The notes beneath the pieces were generated by a model. That model was not told where the DNA came from. It ran no database searches and saw only the letters and a program-made list of their open reading frames with translations. DNA of 64,000 bases from Patella vulgata (lineage: Eukaryota; Mollusca; Gastropoda; Patellidae): positions 60,150,702 through 60,214,701 of the forward strand of contig NC_065881.2 of assembly GCF_932274485.2 (NCBI RefSeq), given 5' to 3'. This document shows positions 30,401 through 45,400 of the stretch, piece after piece. Made by a program: the position numbers and the translations under genes. Position 1 is the stretch's first letter, and each line of letters opens with the position of its first letter.

Positions 30401-33400
30401 TGTGACATTTAGCAGGTCCACAGCTTTGGTATTACATACTTTTATACAATTTGCGATCAAGGAGCGGCCATTGTGACGGGCAGTCACTGTTCGATTTTCA
30501 CGTAATCATAATAATGGTGTAACAGTGATATATTAAAACATTTTTTTAAATCGGATAAAAATTATGACCTCAATCATCATCAGGGTGTAACGATGATATA
30601 TTTAAACGATTTTTAAAATTAGATAAAAATTGTGACCTCACGATTTAGGAAATTATACTCCGTTATGTGCGAATATTGAAAGGGACCGAGATCTTTGGGA
30701 TATAAACACATGTTTTAGGTTTCATGAAATTGGGTAAAAATTGTGACCTCTAGATGGTCCACAACATTGATATTACATACTTTAACACTATTTGTGTACA
30801 GGGGGCGGCCATTTTGTCTGGCAGTTTCGATCCGACTTTCATGTAATTCGAACTCAGTCATCATAATGGTGATATATTAAAATGTTTTTTACAATCGGAT
30901 AAAAATTGTGACATCTAGAGGGACCACACGCATAGGGACCATAATCCAGGAAGTTACGGTCCGATATGCGCAAATATCATTTCAAGTTTAATCAAAATCG
31001 TATAAAGCTAAAAACGTGATTTCTCGTACAATCAGGGGCCATAATCCATGAAGTTACGATCCGATACATGCCAATATCGAAAGGAACCAAGATCTTTGGG
31101 AGATAACCCTATATTTGAAGTTTCGTCAAAATCGGATAAAAATGGAGACCTGTAGAATGTCCACAAACAAATTATTGACAGATGGACAGGGGGGCCTGCA
31201 ATATACGTTCACATAAAAATGTAAGGTTTATATTTACATTCCATCAAATGTTGTTATATGAGGATCATTGATAGAACCACATAAAGCTGTTGTATCTCTA
31301 TCTTCTATTGTTACCTTCAAATATCAAAATATATAAATATTAAATTGTGATACAGTTCCTGTACCATGTAAGGCAGATATATAGTTTTAAAAATGATTAA
31401 TACCACTTGTAAGTCAATTTATTTTTTTTTTTTTTTTTTTTAATAAAGTTTCTTTTTTATCAAATAACACAAAGAAACAATGAGTCATACTCAGTCTATA
31501 AGATTACAATGGATCATACTCATGTAAATAAGATTGCAGTGAATCATACTCAGTTGATAAGATTTACAGTTAATTAATTATACTCTGTCGATTAAATTAC
31601 AGTGAATCATATTCAGTCAATAAGATCGTAGGAAGGCATAATTTTGGAATTTATCATTAACTCTCTTTCTTTGATTACTGTAAGTTTAAATACCAAAGAT
31701 GTATATTTATACTTTTGAATTTTCTTCAAAGTCATCACTGAATAAGAACCAAATTAATCCTTATAATTGCACCATAGGTTTATTCAAGCACTTATATATT
31801 TGCAACAGCTATATCTTAGGATGTTATAATTTGGGTATGTAAACATCATTTTACACTGGAAGACAGGAATGTTATGACGGAATATAACGATTAAAACTGT
31901 AGTCATGTACGTACAACTGTAACTTACCATAGATGTTGATATGGTTCCATTAAATTGTATGACTTCACCAGACATGACAGTTGTGGTAATTTCTACTTTG
32001 CGCTCAACTTCACCATCAACCAGGCCATCCACAACAGCTTTAATAGGTATTTGTATGATGTCTTCTGATCCTGTTACTGATATCTGACATGTTGGTGTTT
32101 TTTCAGTAGAAACAAAGACCGTCTGATAATAGTTAGTAGTCGATGAACAGGCATATTCATCCTCGTCTTCTGGTAAATTGACATTCAGGTTAATACCACA
32201 CGTCTCTGTACCATAACAGAGATATTTAGAAGGAACTGTTAACTGTGCTTGTATAAAGCCGGGTTCTTTTCCTTCTACGACAGTCAGTTTTTCAGTAAGA
32301 ACCTAGATTTAAAATTAAAAATGTACTTCAAGATTAAAGACAATCAAAGAGTATTTATACCAAAATATATTTTGGTTTCAAAATAATTCAGATCGATCAA
32401 TTTAATAAATCATATTGTTATTGATGCTATTTTTTTTAAATACTATTAAAATGGAAACAATGAACTTCTATTTTGATGTGCTAAAGGAAATTTGAACTAA
32501 AATTACAGGTATTTATTTTTTAGGTTTCAACATTAATCAAAAATTTTTTAAATGTAATTAGTAAATAGAAAGTTGTTTAAACATATAAAAAAGATGAAAT
32601 GATAAAATGTATTATATAAATAAATATTACCTTCACTTCAGCAACAAATGGTTTACTTTTCTTTGGTTGACTCATGGAAGCATTACAGTTACTGACATAA
32701 CATGCTTTTAGTCCACACTCAATCTATAATAACAGATACATATACAAATTAACAATGAAATTAAAGGAAGGAAACTGATTTGGGTCTTAAACAAATTTGG
32801 AAAACTTTTCTGTTGATCGGATCAAACTAGTTCGAAATCAGTTTGTTTGGTTTTACAAATCTACACTGTGGATAACAGATTTAGTCATAGCACAAGTTAA
32901 CTTCTAATTGTTTTGTCTTTCATTTTAATTTGTTAACCACACCTTTATCACAAAACTATAAACCAAATAAATGTGTTCAGATTCCGATTGATACTCTCAA
33001 CTTGAAACTAAAACCTGTTTCCATGTGATAATCCATTGATTTTTATTTGAACCGATCAGATTAGAAACCATTTTTTAATTAGTTTCAAATTTGACTGAAA
33101 TAAGTGCATTCAATTTTTAGATGTCTATGTTATTATTACATATACAGTATTTAAAGGTTTATCACCTTTGTTTTTATTACATATACAGTATTAAAGATAT
33201 ATCACCTTTTGTTTTTATTACATAATATACAGTATTAAAGATATATCACCTTTTGTTTTTATTACATGTACATTATTAAAGATATATCACCTTTTGCTTT
33301 TATTACATATACATTATTAAAGATATATCACCTTTTGCTTTTATTACATATACATTATTAAAGATATATCGCCTTTGTTTTTATTACATATACAGTATTA

Positions 33401-36400
33401 AAGATATATCACCTTTTTTTTTTATTATATATATACAGTATTAAAGATATATCACCTTTGATCCATATGTGATGTTCTGAACATCTCCAATGTCTAATTC
33501 CACTTGTGTTTCATTACCAACTAGATCAATTGTTTTAATAACATTGTCATGAAACCATTCTATGTAATATTTGACATCAGATAAGTTGGGTAGTTGGAAT
33601 TCACAGATAAACTTAAACTCATCATCACTAGATACTATACTTATATTAGGTGTTGTCTGTAGATATGGGAAGTCTGAAAAAATCCAAAACAAAATTATCA
33701 TTTTTAAAAAATGGTAAATCCTGCTCAATGACCACCTCAGTATTACGGGCCACTCAAACCAGAATCTTGGGATTCCAACTTACTTTAAAGACATATTCTT
33801 ATCTCTCCAGCTGCTGGACTTAGAAAGTGTGATTTCACTGTACAAGTTATAGAACAACACAGCAAAATTTATTAACCTGTATCACTTAACATACCTTGTA
33901 TCGTGCTCCAGTCACGGTAATTTTGTTGTGGGTCACAAACCAAACTGTTATTATCGTGTTTTCTAACACCAAAATCATAGCAGACATTGTTTATAAAACA
34001 GGTATTATCCTAAAAATATACACGTAAATAAACATTAACATAAAACATATATCTTTATTTATTCATATGCTGACATTCCACAGAGTCAAGCTTTCTGACA
34101 GATGCAATAAACCAGAACATAATGAAATTTTGGAAATCTCTTTGGAAATATATATTGATGTGATTAAAATGAGATTTTCTGACTATATTTCAAAGTTATT
34201 AACAGAACAAAGTAGAACGTGGATTTTAAAGAAAAGTTAAGTTTTGAAAATCTAAATTTACTATACCTCAAGAATACAATAACCAGATCGGTCACACTTG
34301 TGACATTTTGGTGAATAAACTGTAAATATACTTGGTTCAGTTGTATACAATGTTTGATCGTTACTAATATAGATAATATAACTATCTACATTAGCTGGTA
34401 CAGGACAAACTATCTGATTAAAATTAATAAAGATAGCAGCTATTTCAACCATAGTATCTTCTACAACAGTATAGTTCTTTTCTTCAATCTGAAATAAATC
34501 AAACCAGGGCCCGGTTATTCAACTCGCCATAAAATTTATGACATTTTATATAAAAAAAAGTATTTGTTTAAAAGTATTCAGTTATAATTGTGGATAACTG
34601 GTGAGATGTGTTACAACTATGAAACTAAAACACCACTGATATATTTTCTTGTAAAACCAGTCTAATTAACATTATACTAACTTTCCTTCCACTCTATCTA
34701 TTTTATCACCCATCTATTATGAATATAAATGCTTACAACTTAAGATTAAATTTTTTTGAAACAAGCTAACAGTACCCCCGACCTAATCCCCAAATAAATA
34801 CATGCACATCATAGAACTGGCCAGAATCTCATCTAATGAATCGTCGAAATGAAATGGGGTTTATTCTCCTACTATTCTGTGCTAATTGGGCTAATGAAGA
34901 TGACTAACAAATCATCAAACATTCTACCGTAATTTGAAGTTATTAGTGCCAGAGCCTTATCAAACTCCGTCAAGACAGTCACTTAATGAATATTCTACCT
35001 CAATTAAAATTTACTGTGTCCCACACAGACCGATAAATATTCTACAATGTATTTTCAATCCTCTTGTCAGTTAGGCTGGCCCAAACTGTGGAAAGTTTAA
35101 AATCTCAGCTTAAAACTCATCATTTCAACCAGGCTTAATGTTGTTAGCAGTGAATGAGTTTGTTCAAACTTGAAAAGCGCAATAGAAATTACCATAAGGT
35201 ATTTTTGTGTTATATAAATTGAGAATTATTATTAATATTATATTATTAATACTTACCAGGATTTGCTGAAATTTACAGGTAAGATTTGGTGATTGCACAA
35301 ACTTGTTTCCATAGATAATAACTTCATTACATTTGTCGACAGTGACATCACACAGTCCAAGATTATATAAATTATATATCATAGGTGGTACATCTGCTCT
35401 TACTGAACAATCAGCACCAATTAACCCATCTTTACATTCACAAACACCTGAACAAAAAACACTTTGATTGAATATATTTTAAGTTTCTAAAATTAATCAA
35501 TCTAGCAAATGAGCTAAATATACATTGTGAATAATTTTTAAGTTTCTAAAATTAATCAAACTAGCAAATTATATTGAATAGTGGGGTCGCTCCATTGTGA
35601 GTTACAGATACTTGCAGTCAAGTGTCATCATCTGTGTCAGTCCCAATAACTAAAAGTTTTAATGTTGTCAAGGTAAATATGTTGTAGTTGTGGCAATTGA
35701 TGGAAATATCTACTTCAAAATTTTGATGGTTCTGCTCGGCTCACTGTCTAGCTAGGTGGGTGTGCAATGTTCGACCAACGCAAATACCAAAGCTCAACAG
35801 CTAAATCATGTCTGTGAAGTATTTAATGAAACCTACCTTTGTTACAAGTACCATTGTTAGAACAATCATTAAAACAGATAATATCTAGTATAGCTGGATC
35901 AGGTACTTGTACATCATCAATAGTTACCCACATGTTTATATTACTATATAATTCTATAACACATCGTTCTAATACACTAGTTATATAAGTAATAGCCCAA
36001 TCCATATTATTATTCATCTGTTAAATAAACAAAGACAATAAAACAATTTAAACGAAAGATAATAAACACAATATTCAAGAATACATGTACATTTGAAGTT
36101 TTATTGTAATAATTCATTCTTTAATTTTGTTAAGGTGACTTTCAACACACTGATGAAATAAGAGTATTTATTATAATTGGGCTGTAATATAAGTTTTTGA
36201 TACCACCCCCCCCCCCCCCACACACACAAAAAAAAAACCAATGTATCTAAGTGCTTTCTTCTAGAAAGAATTATATATCAAATGTCCAATTCTGTGAAAT
36301 ACATGAGGTGTAATACATGTTTTACTCCCCCCAAAAAAACTGTCTTGGTGATTTCTTGTGGGAGGGATTATATATTAAATGTTCAATTCTGTGAAATTTC

Positions 36401-39400
36401 TGCCTTTGAATATACTTTCTAGATTCTAACAACATAAATTTACTTCTTAAATAGTGCAGGAAGTCGGCACCACACAAAACATGAAAACCAGGAGGACAAA
36501 CATAGATACAATAGGAAAAAGAACATTACCCTGATATCAGAAACACAAGATTTAAGCATTAAATCCATCTGTAGATCAGGTACTGTAGAACACATATTGG
36601 CTGGTTTAGACTCTGTCAATAGCTTGGTACAATATTCTGTAGCATTATCTTTAGTTAAACCGGACAATGTTGGCCAATCTCGTTCCTTTAAAGACAGATA
36701 AAGATATATTGTTACAAACAAACTGATGCACACACTTCTCATGAAAATTAGTTGTACATCGGGCTTTCAAATTGCTAAGTTTATGAGCTTTCCTTGTTGA
36801 CATTCTCTTAATATATTTGCTTTCTAATTTCCTATGTTTCAAAACTTTACTCAAATTAATCTGATGTCCTTAAATATGAAGAATATGAAATAATGGTTTT
36901 TCTTTGTTTATGTTGTATGTTGTGAGTCCCTTTTAGATAGAAAAAATACAAAAAAAGATAAATTTTTAATAATATCATATATATTTTTTTTCAAATTTAA
37001 AATATTTAAATTATACCTGTAACTGGAAGTCTTCATTATAATCAAATTGTAGTGCTGTTTTATCACATACTGCTGTTTTAGATCTCTTTACTAATAGATC
37101 TGTTATATCATCTCCTACAAACAAAATAAAATACTTAAATTGTAAAACTTGTAATGGTAATACAATAGACGAAATTTGGATTTCGTAGACTTAAAAGAAA
37201 AAGCATTTTAAGAAACAACTGTTTATTGATAGTATAAATTGTTGATTTCATATTGTGTTTCTTACTTATTTTACATTATTGTTTACAAAGATATAAGGTA
37301 CCAAGACAAACTGGGTACAGAGTCAAACCGTGAAAAATAAATTAACTCAATGTAAAACATGCATTATATATCTGTATCAAATATCAAATTGAAAAAATAA
37401 TTTATTTAAAAAAATTAAGCATTCAAGTTACCTGATGTAAATGTGGCTTTCATGTTGTCATGGTTACAAGGATATATTTGTAACATGGAATCACAGGTAT
37501 CGTTATTGTTCTGTAAACAATCACAGTAAACTGATTCCATAATATCCATTCCTACACCTATCTTCTTACACACACCATTATATATACTCTCATTCTTCAT
37601 AGATCTTAATAAAAACATAGATATTAACATTCCTTCAAACATCAACAATAACTGTAAATTAAAATCTGGATTAACCAGCATGTTAGTTGAACAGAGTTAC
37701 ATAGTAAATGTTTCATCTATGCTTTCTGAAATAGGACCTGGGGCTGGAAATTTCCTAAGATACATGCATTCTTTAAAATTGACTTTTGGCACTAATTACA
37801 TCTTTCTAGAGAAAATGACATACTATATTTAAATATATATACAGTATTGTAGTTTTATCAAAACATTAAAGCAATGTCTTTGTATGATGGTATTGATCAC
37901 TATTACAAACTTTTACTATTTTTTTGTTCATTTAATTCCATTCCATTACATGATTGGTGTTGAAATAACTATGAATAAAACCAAAATACATGTATTATTT
38001 AAATTAATATAGAAACTTTATTTTTACCTCCATGATAATGTAAAAGCTTTTGGTGTAGTTTCTATCGGTTTATTGTTTGGTATTAAATCATTGGTACTAT
38101 CGCCATCATAACTACCACATAAACCTGTAATATAGTCATATAATACAACATACATTTAAATACCATTGTTATTTAATACAAATGATATCAAATTATTGAA
38201 ACTACCTTCTTACTCATTAAGGGGGGGGGGGGGGGAATAACTTCTGAGCTATTTCATTTCAAAGTTTCTTTATAGAAGACTGAAATTAAAGGGCTTTCAT
38301 ACAATGCAAAAATTGTAGATGATTGTATACAAATTATTTAGTTTTTAGAAGAACAAATCACATAAAACAATGGTACTGTTATGCTGTAAAAGTAATCCCT
38401 TATATTCGTACTCTAATATTTCTGAAAATCAACAATCTAATGCTTCGTAAGACATGTAACTGATTATAGACATTCTTGTACATAAATATCATCTGTATTA
38501 GCACTATTATTTCACAAAGTGCTTCTCTGTAATATCGATGGAAAAATAATTAAATATATCTGCTGACTTTTAATACATGTGAATGACAAAATACCATACC
38601 TTGTGTTCTGGTCAGATCGTAAGCAGATGGTCGAATCCATACATTAAGATATTGTGATGTAACACCTTGACCTATTCGTACAGTAACGACTGTTCCAGTT
38701 GGTAATACAATCTGTTAAAAAATACATCAATTCTTTATTAACTTTCAAGATCACCAGAGATATCTATTAAGACAGGTAATCTCCCCTTACAAATTAATTC
38801 TATTTACTATTTCAGCAGGTTGGTTTTATTTCATGCTTTCAAATAGTGGAAGGTGAACATAGCAAGTTTATTTCGTCCTCTTCAGATATTTAATAGACCT
38901 TTCATGTCTTAAAGGGCTAAAGAGAAGAAATAACTTTTTATCTGTGACGCCTTCAGGATAAAGCTGTTGTCTATTGGGATGGACAAGAGGATTTAATTGA
39001 GACTAACATCCAATTGTTGAATTCCAGTTGACCTTTTCAAACCTCAAAATTTACAGGCGATAAAGGGTTAATATTCTTATTAGAAAATATCTGGGGTGAA
39101 AAAAGAACAAAGCAATCTAACCTTGTATTTGAGTCCATCACCCAATCTCATGACTTTCGTACCAGGTGTCAATTTGCCATTCAGTATCATCTGTGTGTGT
39201 AGTGGATAATTTTTAGGTGTCTTCTGGTTAGCTCCACATCTATCAATTATGATGACATCATCACCTGATTGAACAGACACAGCACAGTTGCAGATGCCAT
39301 TTTTCAAGCAGGAACGATAATATGTACGAACCTTTATAAGAAACATGCAAAAATAACTAAGCTGTATAAACATAAATAAAGCTGCATAAGAAAGTATTAA

Positions 39401-42400
39401 TGAGAAATACTGTATTTTTGGATAAAAATCTTGTTTTTCACTTTTCAATTAAAACTCTTCATGTAAAATCTTTTAAGATTTTAAAATAATACAAATTATT
39501 TCAACAGTTCAAAAAGTGTAAAAATGTAATTAAAAACTATATGATATATCTACCTGTAATGGCATTGTTGTATGTTTATACAGAACAAATTCTCCTTCTG
39601 AGAAAATATCAAAATATCTGGAAAGAGATTAGAGAAAATATTTTCAACGGTGGGGCTTGCACTGATTACAGTATTCTAATTGCTCATTGCTTGCATTTGT
39701 TTTTCCAACTGCAATAATAGCTACTTTCTCTGGCCTAATAGTTAATGCTGCCACTTGCAAATATAAAATAATTCCATTGTTGAAAAAAAAAAGTGAAAGA
39801 ATAATAACTCTCCAAAACTAACCTGCCGTCAAATGTTGTAAGATGTGGTCCATTGACAGATGAACAAATAGCAGGTCTATCTTTATCAATGATGCTCAAC
39901 TATAAAAAAAAAAAAAAATATATTTATCAACAATACTCATTTACAACTAATAAACAAATAAATAAGATAAAATAACTAAAATGTTCGAAGGATTTATTTT
40001 TGTTACATACCATGATGTCAAATGAACGGTTTGTCTTGAAAAATCAAATATATAAAATAAAAACATTCACTCAAGGCACTAAACAAAAACTATATACCTG
40101 GAATGTCTGCAGACTTGTACTGAAAAGTTCTGTTTCTGCTAGAAGTAGTTGGAAGTTAAAACTCAATTCTCGTTTTCTATTTCCATCGTATATGGAATCG
40201 ACTTTGGCTTTTAGTGGAATCTTGTGTTTTTGCATCCAATTTTCTGCCGTTATTCTTAATCCACAGAATGATTTAAATCCTAGAACAGCTTGATTGATGA
40301 TACCACCGCCATTAGGACAAACAGTATCATTGTCGTCTGCTCCTAATTGGGCCATAATAACAAAACTACAATCGTTATCATTAGTAGTTGAGTTACAGAG
40401 AAAAGATGGTGGCATATTAGATGTTATCTCTAATTCTTCCCCATCATCACCTTCTATTAGTTCAATGTCCATGTCATTTTCAAACTGGAAAAAAACCCAC
40501 GATTTTTACACATAAATCTTAAAATTTTAACAATAAGTCATTTGTAATTGTAAATAGTATGATCACTGATTGAATATTTTTGAGAAAAATGGAATGGTAA
40601 AAGGGGTTTACTGTTTTTCAACAGTTTTCAGGTCATTTATTTCCATTGTTAGTGCAGAAATCTACCTACAATGGGACCTTTATGTACTCAATAATCTGTT
40701 ACTTTTAGCAATTCCTTACCACACAACTACTGTGACTTACTTATTGAACAGTTAAATCAAATGACATTATTAATAAAAAAATTACCTCTATTTTAAGTTC
40801 TCTGATGTTACTTCTCCTAAAGGCACCATTGATACAGGCTTCATTCATTACTACACAAGCACTGACTCCACATGATAACTATAAATTATACAATAATCCT
40901 TACATTTACATATATTTAAACCATGATTATACAAAAAATCCCTAATACTATTTTAATATTTACGTTTAAAACATGATAAATATAAATCATACGAAAATCA
41001 CTAATACTATTTCAGTATTTATGTTTACGGATTTGTACATACAAGCCATTTCTTTACAGATCATTAGAAACTAATCGTCAGTGCAATATGTAAGCACAAG
41101 CTTTTTGCTTTTAAAATTTCATGTGGCTTCTTCTCTGTATTTTAGTTTTTAAAATGCCCTGAGTATCAAATTTTTATGTGTAGTTCTTTTTTACCATTTA
41201 CATGTTGCAGAAAGAGAAAAACATTCTAATTTGCTTTGATCAAGGATAAAAGTTTTGTTCACATACCTTCATACCATATTGTAAACCAGTTAAGAGAGAT
41301 GAATCCATATATAATTTTCCTGTTTCTTCACCGGACATTAATGTTATTACATCTTCTTGTACAATATGGTTATTTATAAACCACTCGACTGTATAGTTTA
41401 CCATTTTATCTGATACAATCGCAGCAAACTCACAAGACAATGTATACTTGGTTTGGGTAGGTTCTGGTTCAACATTAACTTCAGGGTTTTTGGAGAGTAT
41501 TGGAAGATCAGCACCTAAATGTACATTAGAAATAATTTGGTTAACTTTATTACTGAAAAATTCAGTTTTTGAATAATATAGTCTTAATTTTTCACATTTT
41601 TATGCTGATAAGCAATCTATTTTCATTTGTTGAATTACATTAGTCAGTCGAGTTAAATATTTTGCCAGAGTTTGTAAGGTTTAATACCCCCAAAATATAT
41701 AACAAATCAGTTTTCTGAACTCTTTTAAGGGAATGATTTGGGTACTTACAGGGATTTAATTGTAGCAAATTTGTAAAGAAATAAATATATTTTGTCAAAT
41801 ATGTTTTTTGGGTGAATCTAAGGATCATATCAAACAGAGCAGAACAGTAGGACGCTAAACCCCATTTCATTTCATATCAAATTATATATCTTAAAGGGAC
41901 CATCCCGATTTTAACAGTTTCAGAAATAAAAGTCTGTGTACGTATGAAATTTAAGCACCAAAATATAAAGGAATGGTGTATTTACCTTGTCTCAAAATTT
42001 CAGCTCAAAATATTGAGTTGTTTGGATGTGAAAGTGAAAACCACTTATCAGGACACGTAACCCCTTTAAGATATTGGTTCAATTTTATTTCAACATTTCG
42101 CTTGCACATAGGGAGGAAACCGGAGGACCCGGAGAACACCTACAAGGATGGACAGGCAACCCTACTCCTTGTCACGTACAACCGGGGAATCGAAACCACG
42201 CCAGTTGACTCAATGATGCAGCCTTATGATGCAGCAAGTACACGCTAACCATTCAGCCATCCAACACTGCTAACATCCTTAAAACAACATGTCCTATCTC
42301 CAATAAAGAAAAGGTGATACATGTTTCTTTCTCCGTAAAAACAATTACATCAAAACTGAACCCTAGCAATTCCCTTACCTTTAGCACATGCCCATTCTTC

Positions 42401-45400
42401 AAAAATATTTCCTGGCCACTTAACAAATTTATTTCCAGCTTCCATCATAGTAACATTAAACAATGAACATGTTTTAGACGAACCATACAACTGGTATGAT
42501 CTACACAAGAATCCTGTTTCTCTAAGACACAAATTACGACAGGCTGTTAATGAAGAAATCTGTTTGGTTGTTTTCATGGCTAAACCTAGTATAGCATACC
42601 CTGGTCGTCTGTTCCATGTTATACCTCTCGTACTGCATGGATCTATAAATCAAAGATATATTTACACATCAGTTGATAAATAATATTTTAATACAATACA
42701 GAGCAATTAAATCATTGTTAGAAGGGGTGTCACAATAAACATTTTTTATTGTCTATAATTATCTTCTGTCAGGTTGATAAATAGTATTTTAATATGATTC
42801 GGAGCAATCGAATCAATGTTAGACCAAATTTATTTTCATTTTATCTTCAAAATGTATACAGATAAACATTGATGCCATAACAAATAAGTTAAAAATTTAC
42901 ATTTAATATATAACAAGAAATGAAGGTGAGCAATTAATGCTTTACATTAAACCTATGGTTGCATTATTTATATACACAAATAAAGTATGGACTAGTTAGT
43001 TATCCTGTAAATCAGTAGTATTATCAAACATAACATCCCTCAAAACAATACAATAATAAATGTTAATTAATTAGATAACATGATAATTAAGGTCATTGAT
43101 AACATAACAATATATGTAATTATCTGGTAACTAGTGATTTACTTATATGTTAAAATTACAGAAATCTACTAATTTATGCAAGAGTAAGATATGGTGGAAT
43201 GCATTAACTTCAATACACATTTATACTGACTCTCTTAACATCATATTAATTTTGTGATGCATCAATATCATGTCTTACAGTATATATATTTGAAATGAAA
43301 TGGGGTTTAAAATCCTACTATTCTGCACTGACTGGGCTAATGATAACGGGCATACACCATAGTGTGCTAGAAAGGAAATTTTGCCTAGACAGTGCCAAGG
43401 GTTACTTTACATACACGCCAATGTGTACACAGGACCTCGGTTTTTATTCCTATCTTAACAACTATACTTGTCCCTTGCCAGGCCCCCTTGTAAACCCAGA
43501 TGAACTTTCTCAGCCCACACCGGGATCAAACACATGACCTTCAGGTTAGTGAGCCAACATCTTACTCACTAATCCACCACACTAGATATATTTCAAAGAT
43601 AATTCACTCTTCTGAAAATTCAGATTTAAATATTCACCGAACTCATCTTTTAATAAATAAAGTCTTATGAAAGCAACACAACAACTATCTTTATCATAAA
43701 TGTATGTTAAAATGAAGTCCTGGTGATTTGGTAATATAAGTATAAAACACTTACTGTTTTCACAAATCCATTCTTCATAAGATAGTTTGTTTTCATTGTC
43801 TGTCATATAACTTCCAGGTTTGGTATGTTTGGTTTCAGAATTTAATGTACAGTTGTTATTAGTATTATCATGATTAAAAGACAAGCAGGCATCGTTAGTC
43901 TGATCTAAACAAGCCATTCGACAATCAGATACTTCCACTGTTTGAACACTTTGTACAGAATCCTGGAGGTAATGGTTCATTTGGCTTAACCACATGAGAT
44001 CAAGGGTTTCACATGAATCTGTGTAAAATATAGAAAAAAAGTACATGTAGTTTAGAAATACAGAAATAAAAATTCTTACATCAAATGGATATTAGGTTTT
44101 AAAATGACTGGTATAAAAGATGTGCCCCTAAAGTATACTTTGTGTCAAAGTAAATGTAATGAAGAATATATTCAACCTACCATTAGCCATTTGCCAAATA
44201 CTTGAATTAATAACAGGATCACAGAACTCTCTAGAATTGACAGGATTAAATTCACCAGCTTCATAGCAACGTTTCTCGATGAGGCATGCTGTATTCTGAA
44301 AATATATAGAAGAAAAAGCAGATGTTAACTTGAACCAGACACCTTCATAAAAATAATATTGCCAGAATTTACTACAAAAAAATGGAAAAAAACCCAAACA
44401 AAATAACAAATACTAAAGAAAAAAAAATAATCTTGCAATAGCGTTGCATGTTCTTTTTTCAATTTCATACATTTTGAAAAAGACAAAAAGAAAGAAATAT
44501 TCTCATTTCAAGACTGTGCTGGTCTTTAGAAATATGAGGAAATGGATTGAAGTATACAGAGAAAAGCATGAGATTAGGTAGACAACACCATCCCTTGTCA
44601 GGTACAAACCTGGGATAGAACTCATTTGTTGCATAGATAAAAGGCTTTATATACAACAAATTTGTTAGATCACTCGACCACCCAACATTTTAATAAAGAG
44701 AGATAGGGGAACTGGAGATTAACATAAAATTGGCACAAACTTGGACATTTTGGGACTAACTTACGATTCAATTTTATTTCATAATACACTTGAGCATAGG
44801 GGTCTTTATCTGTTGGAGGAAACCGGAGGAACCTTAGAATACACACAAGGCTTGACAGGAAACTCTACTCCTTGTCATGTACAAGTGAGGGATTAAAACC
44901 ATTAAACTTGACTCAATGACATACATTTGATCTAAAGTGCAAGCATTAGACCCTTCTTCCAACCTGCACCCCGATATTGATAAAACCATATAAATTACCT
45001 TTAGTTGACATGAGCCCTCTGTGATATTACAGTTATAACATAGAGAATCGTAGACTAGTAATAAAGCTGGTGCACTGAGTATAGTTTTATTATTACTAAT
45101 ACGTATACTGTAACTACTTTTCTCTGGTAATGGACAGATGAGTTGATTGACAGATATGTATTCAGCTTGTCGTAACTCTTCTCCACCAACTATACTATAA
45201 CCTGTTGCATTTGTCTGTAGTTTAAAATAAGATAATACATTGTAGATTATCCATCATTTTTGTAAAATATTCAAAATAATCAAACTATAAACATTTCGCA
45301 AAATAAGGACTTAAAACGCGTTCTTTAGATAGTAATATAAACACATTTGTTGTTCCTGGACAGAAATGAACGATCCTAGAGCAAGCTTTAAATAGCCATA

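Noticed and set aside
34489-34900. Gene boundary between units
   Set aside because: A run without exons and a LINE tail suggested a 3' UTR, but exons k and j on either side are in phase and complete.
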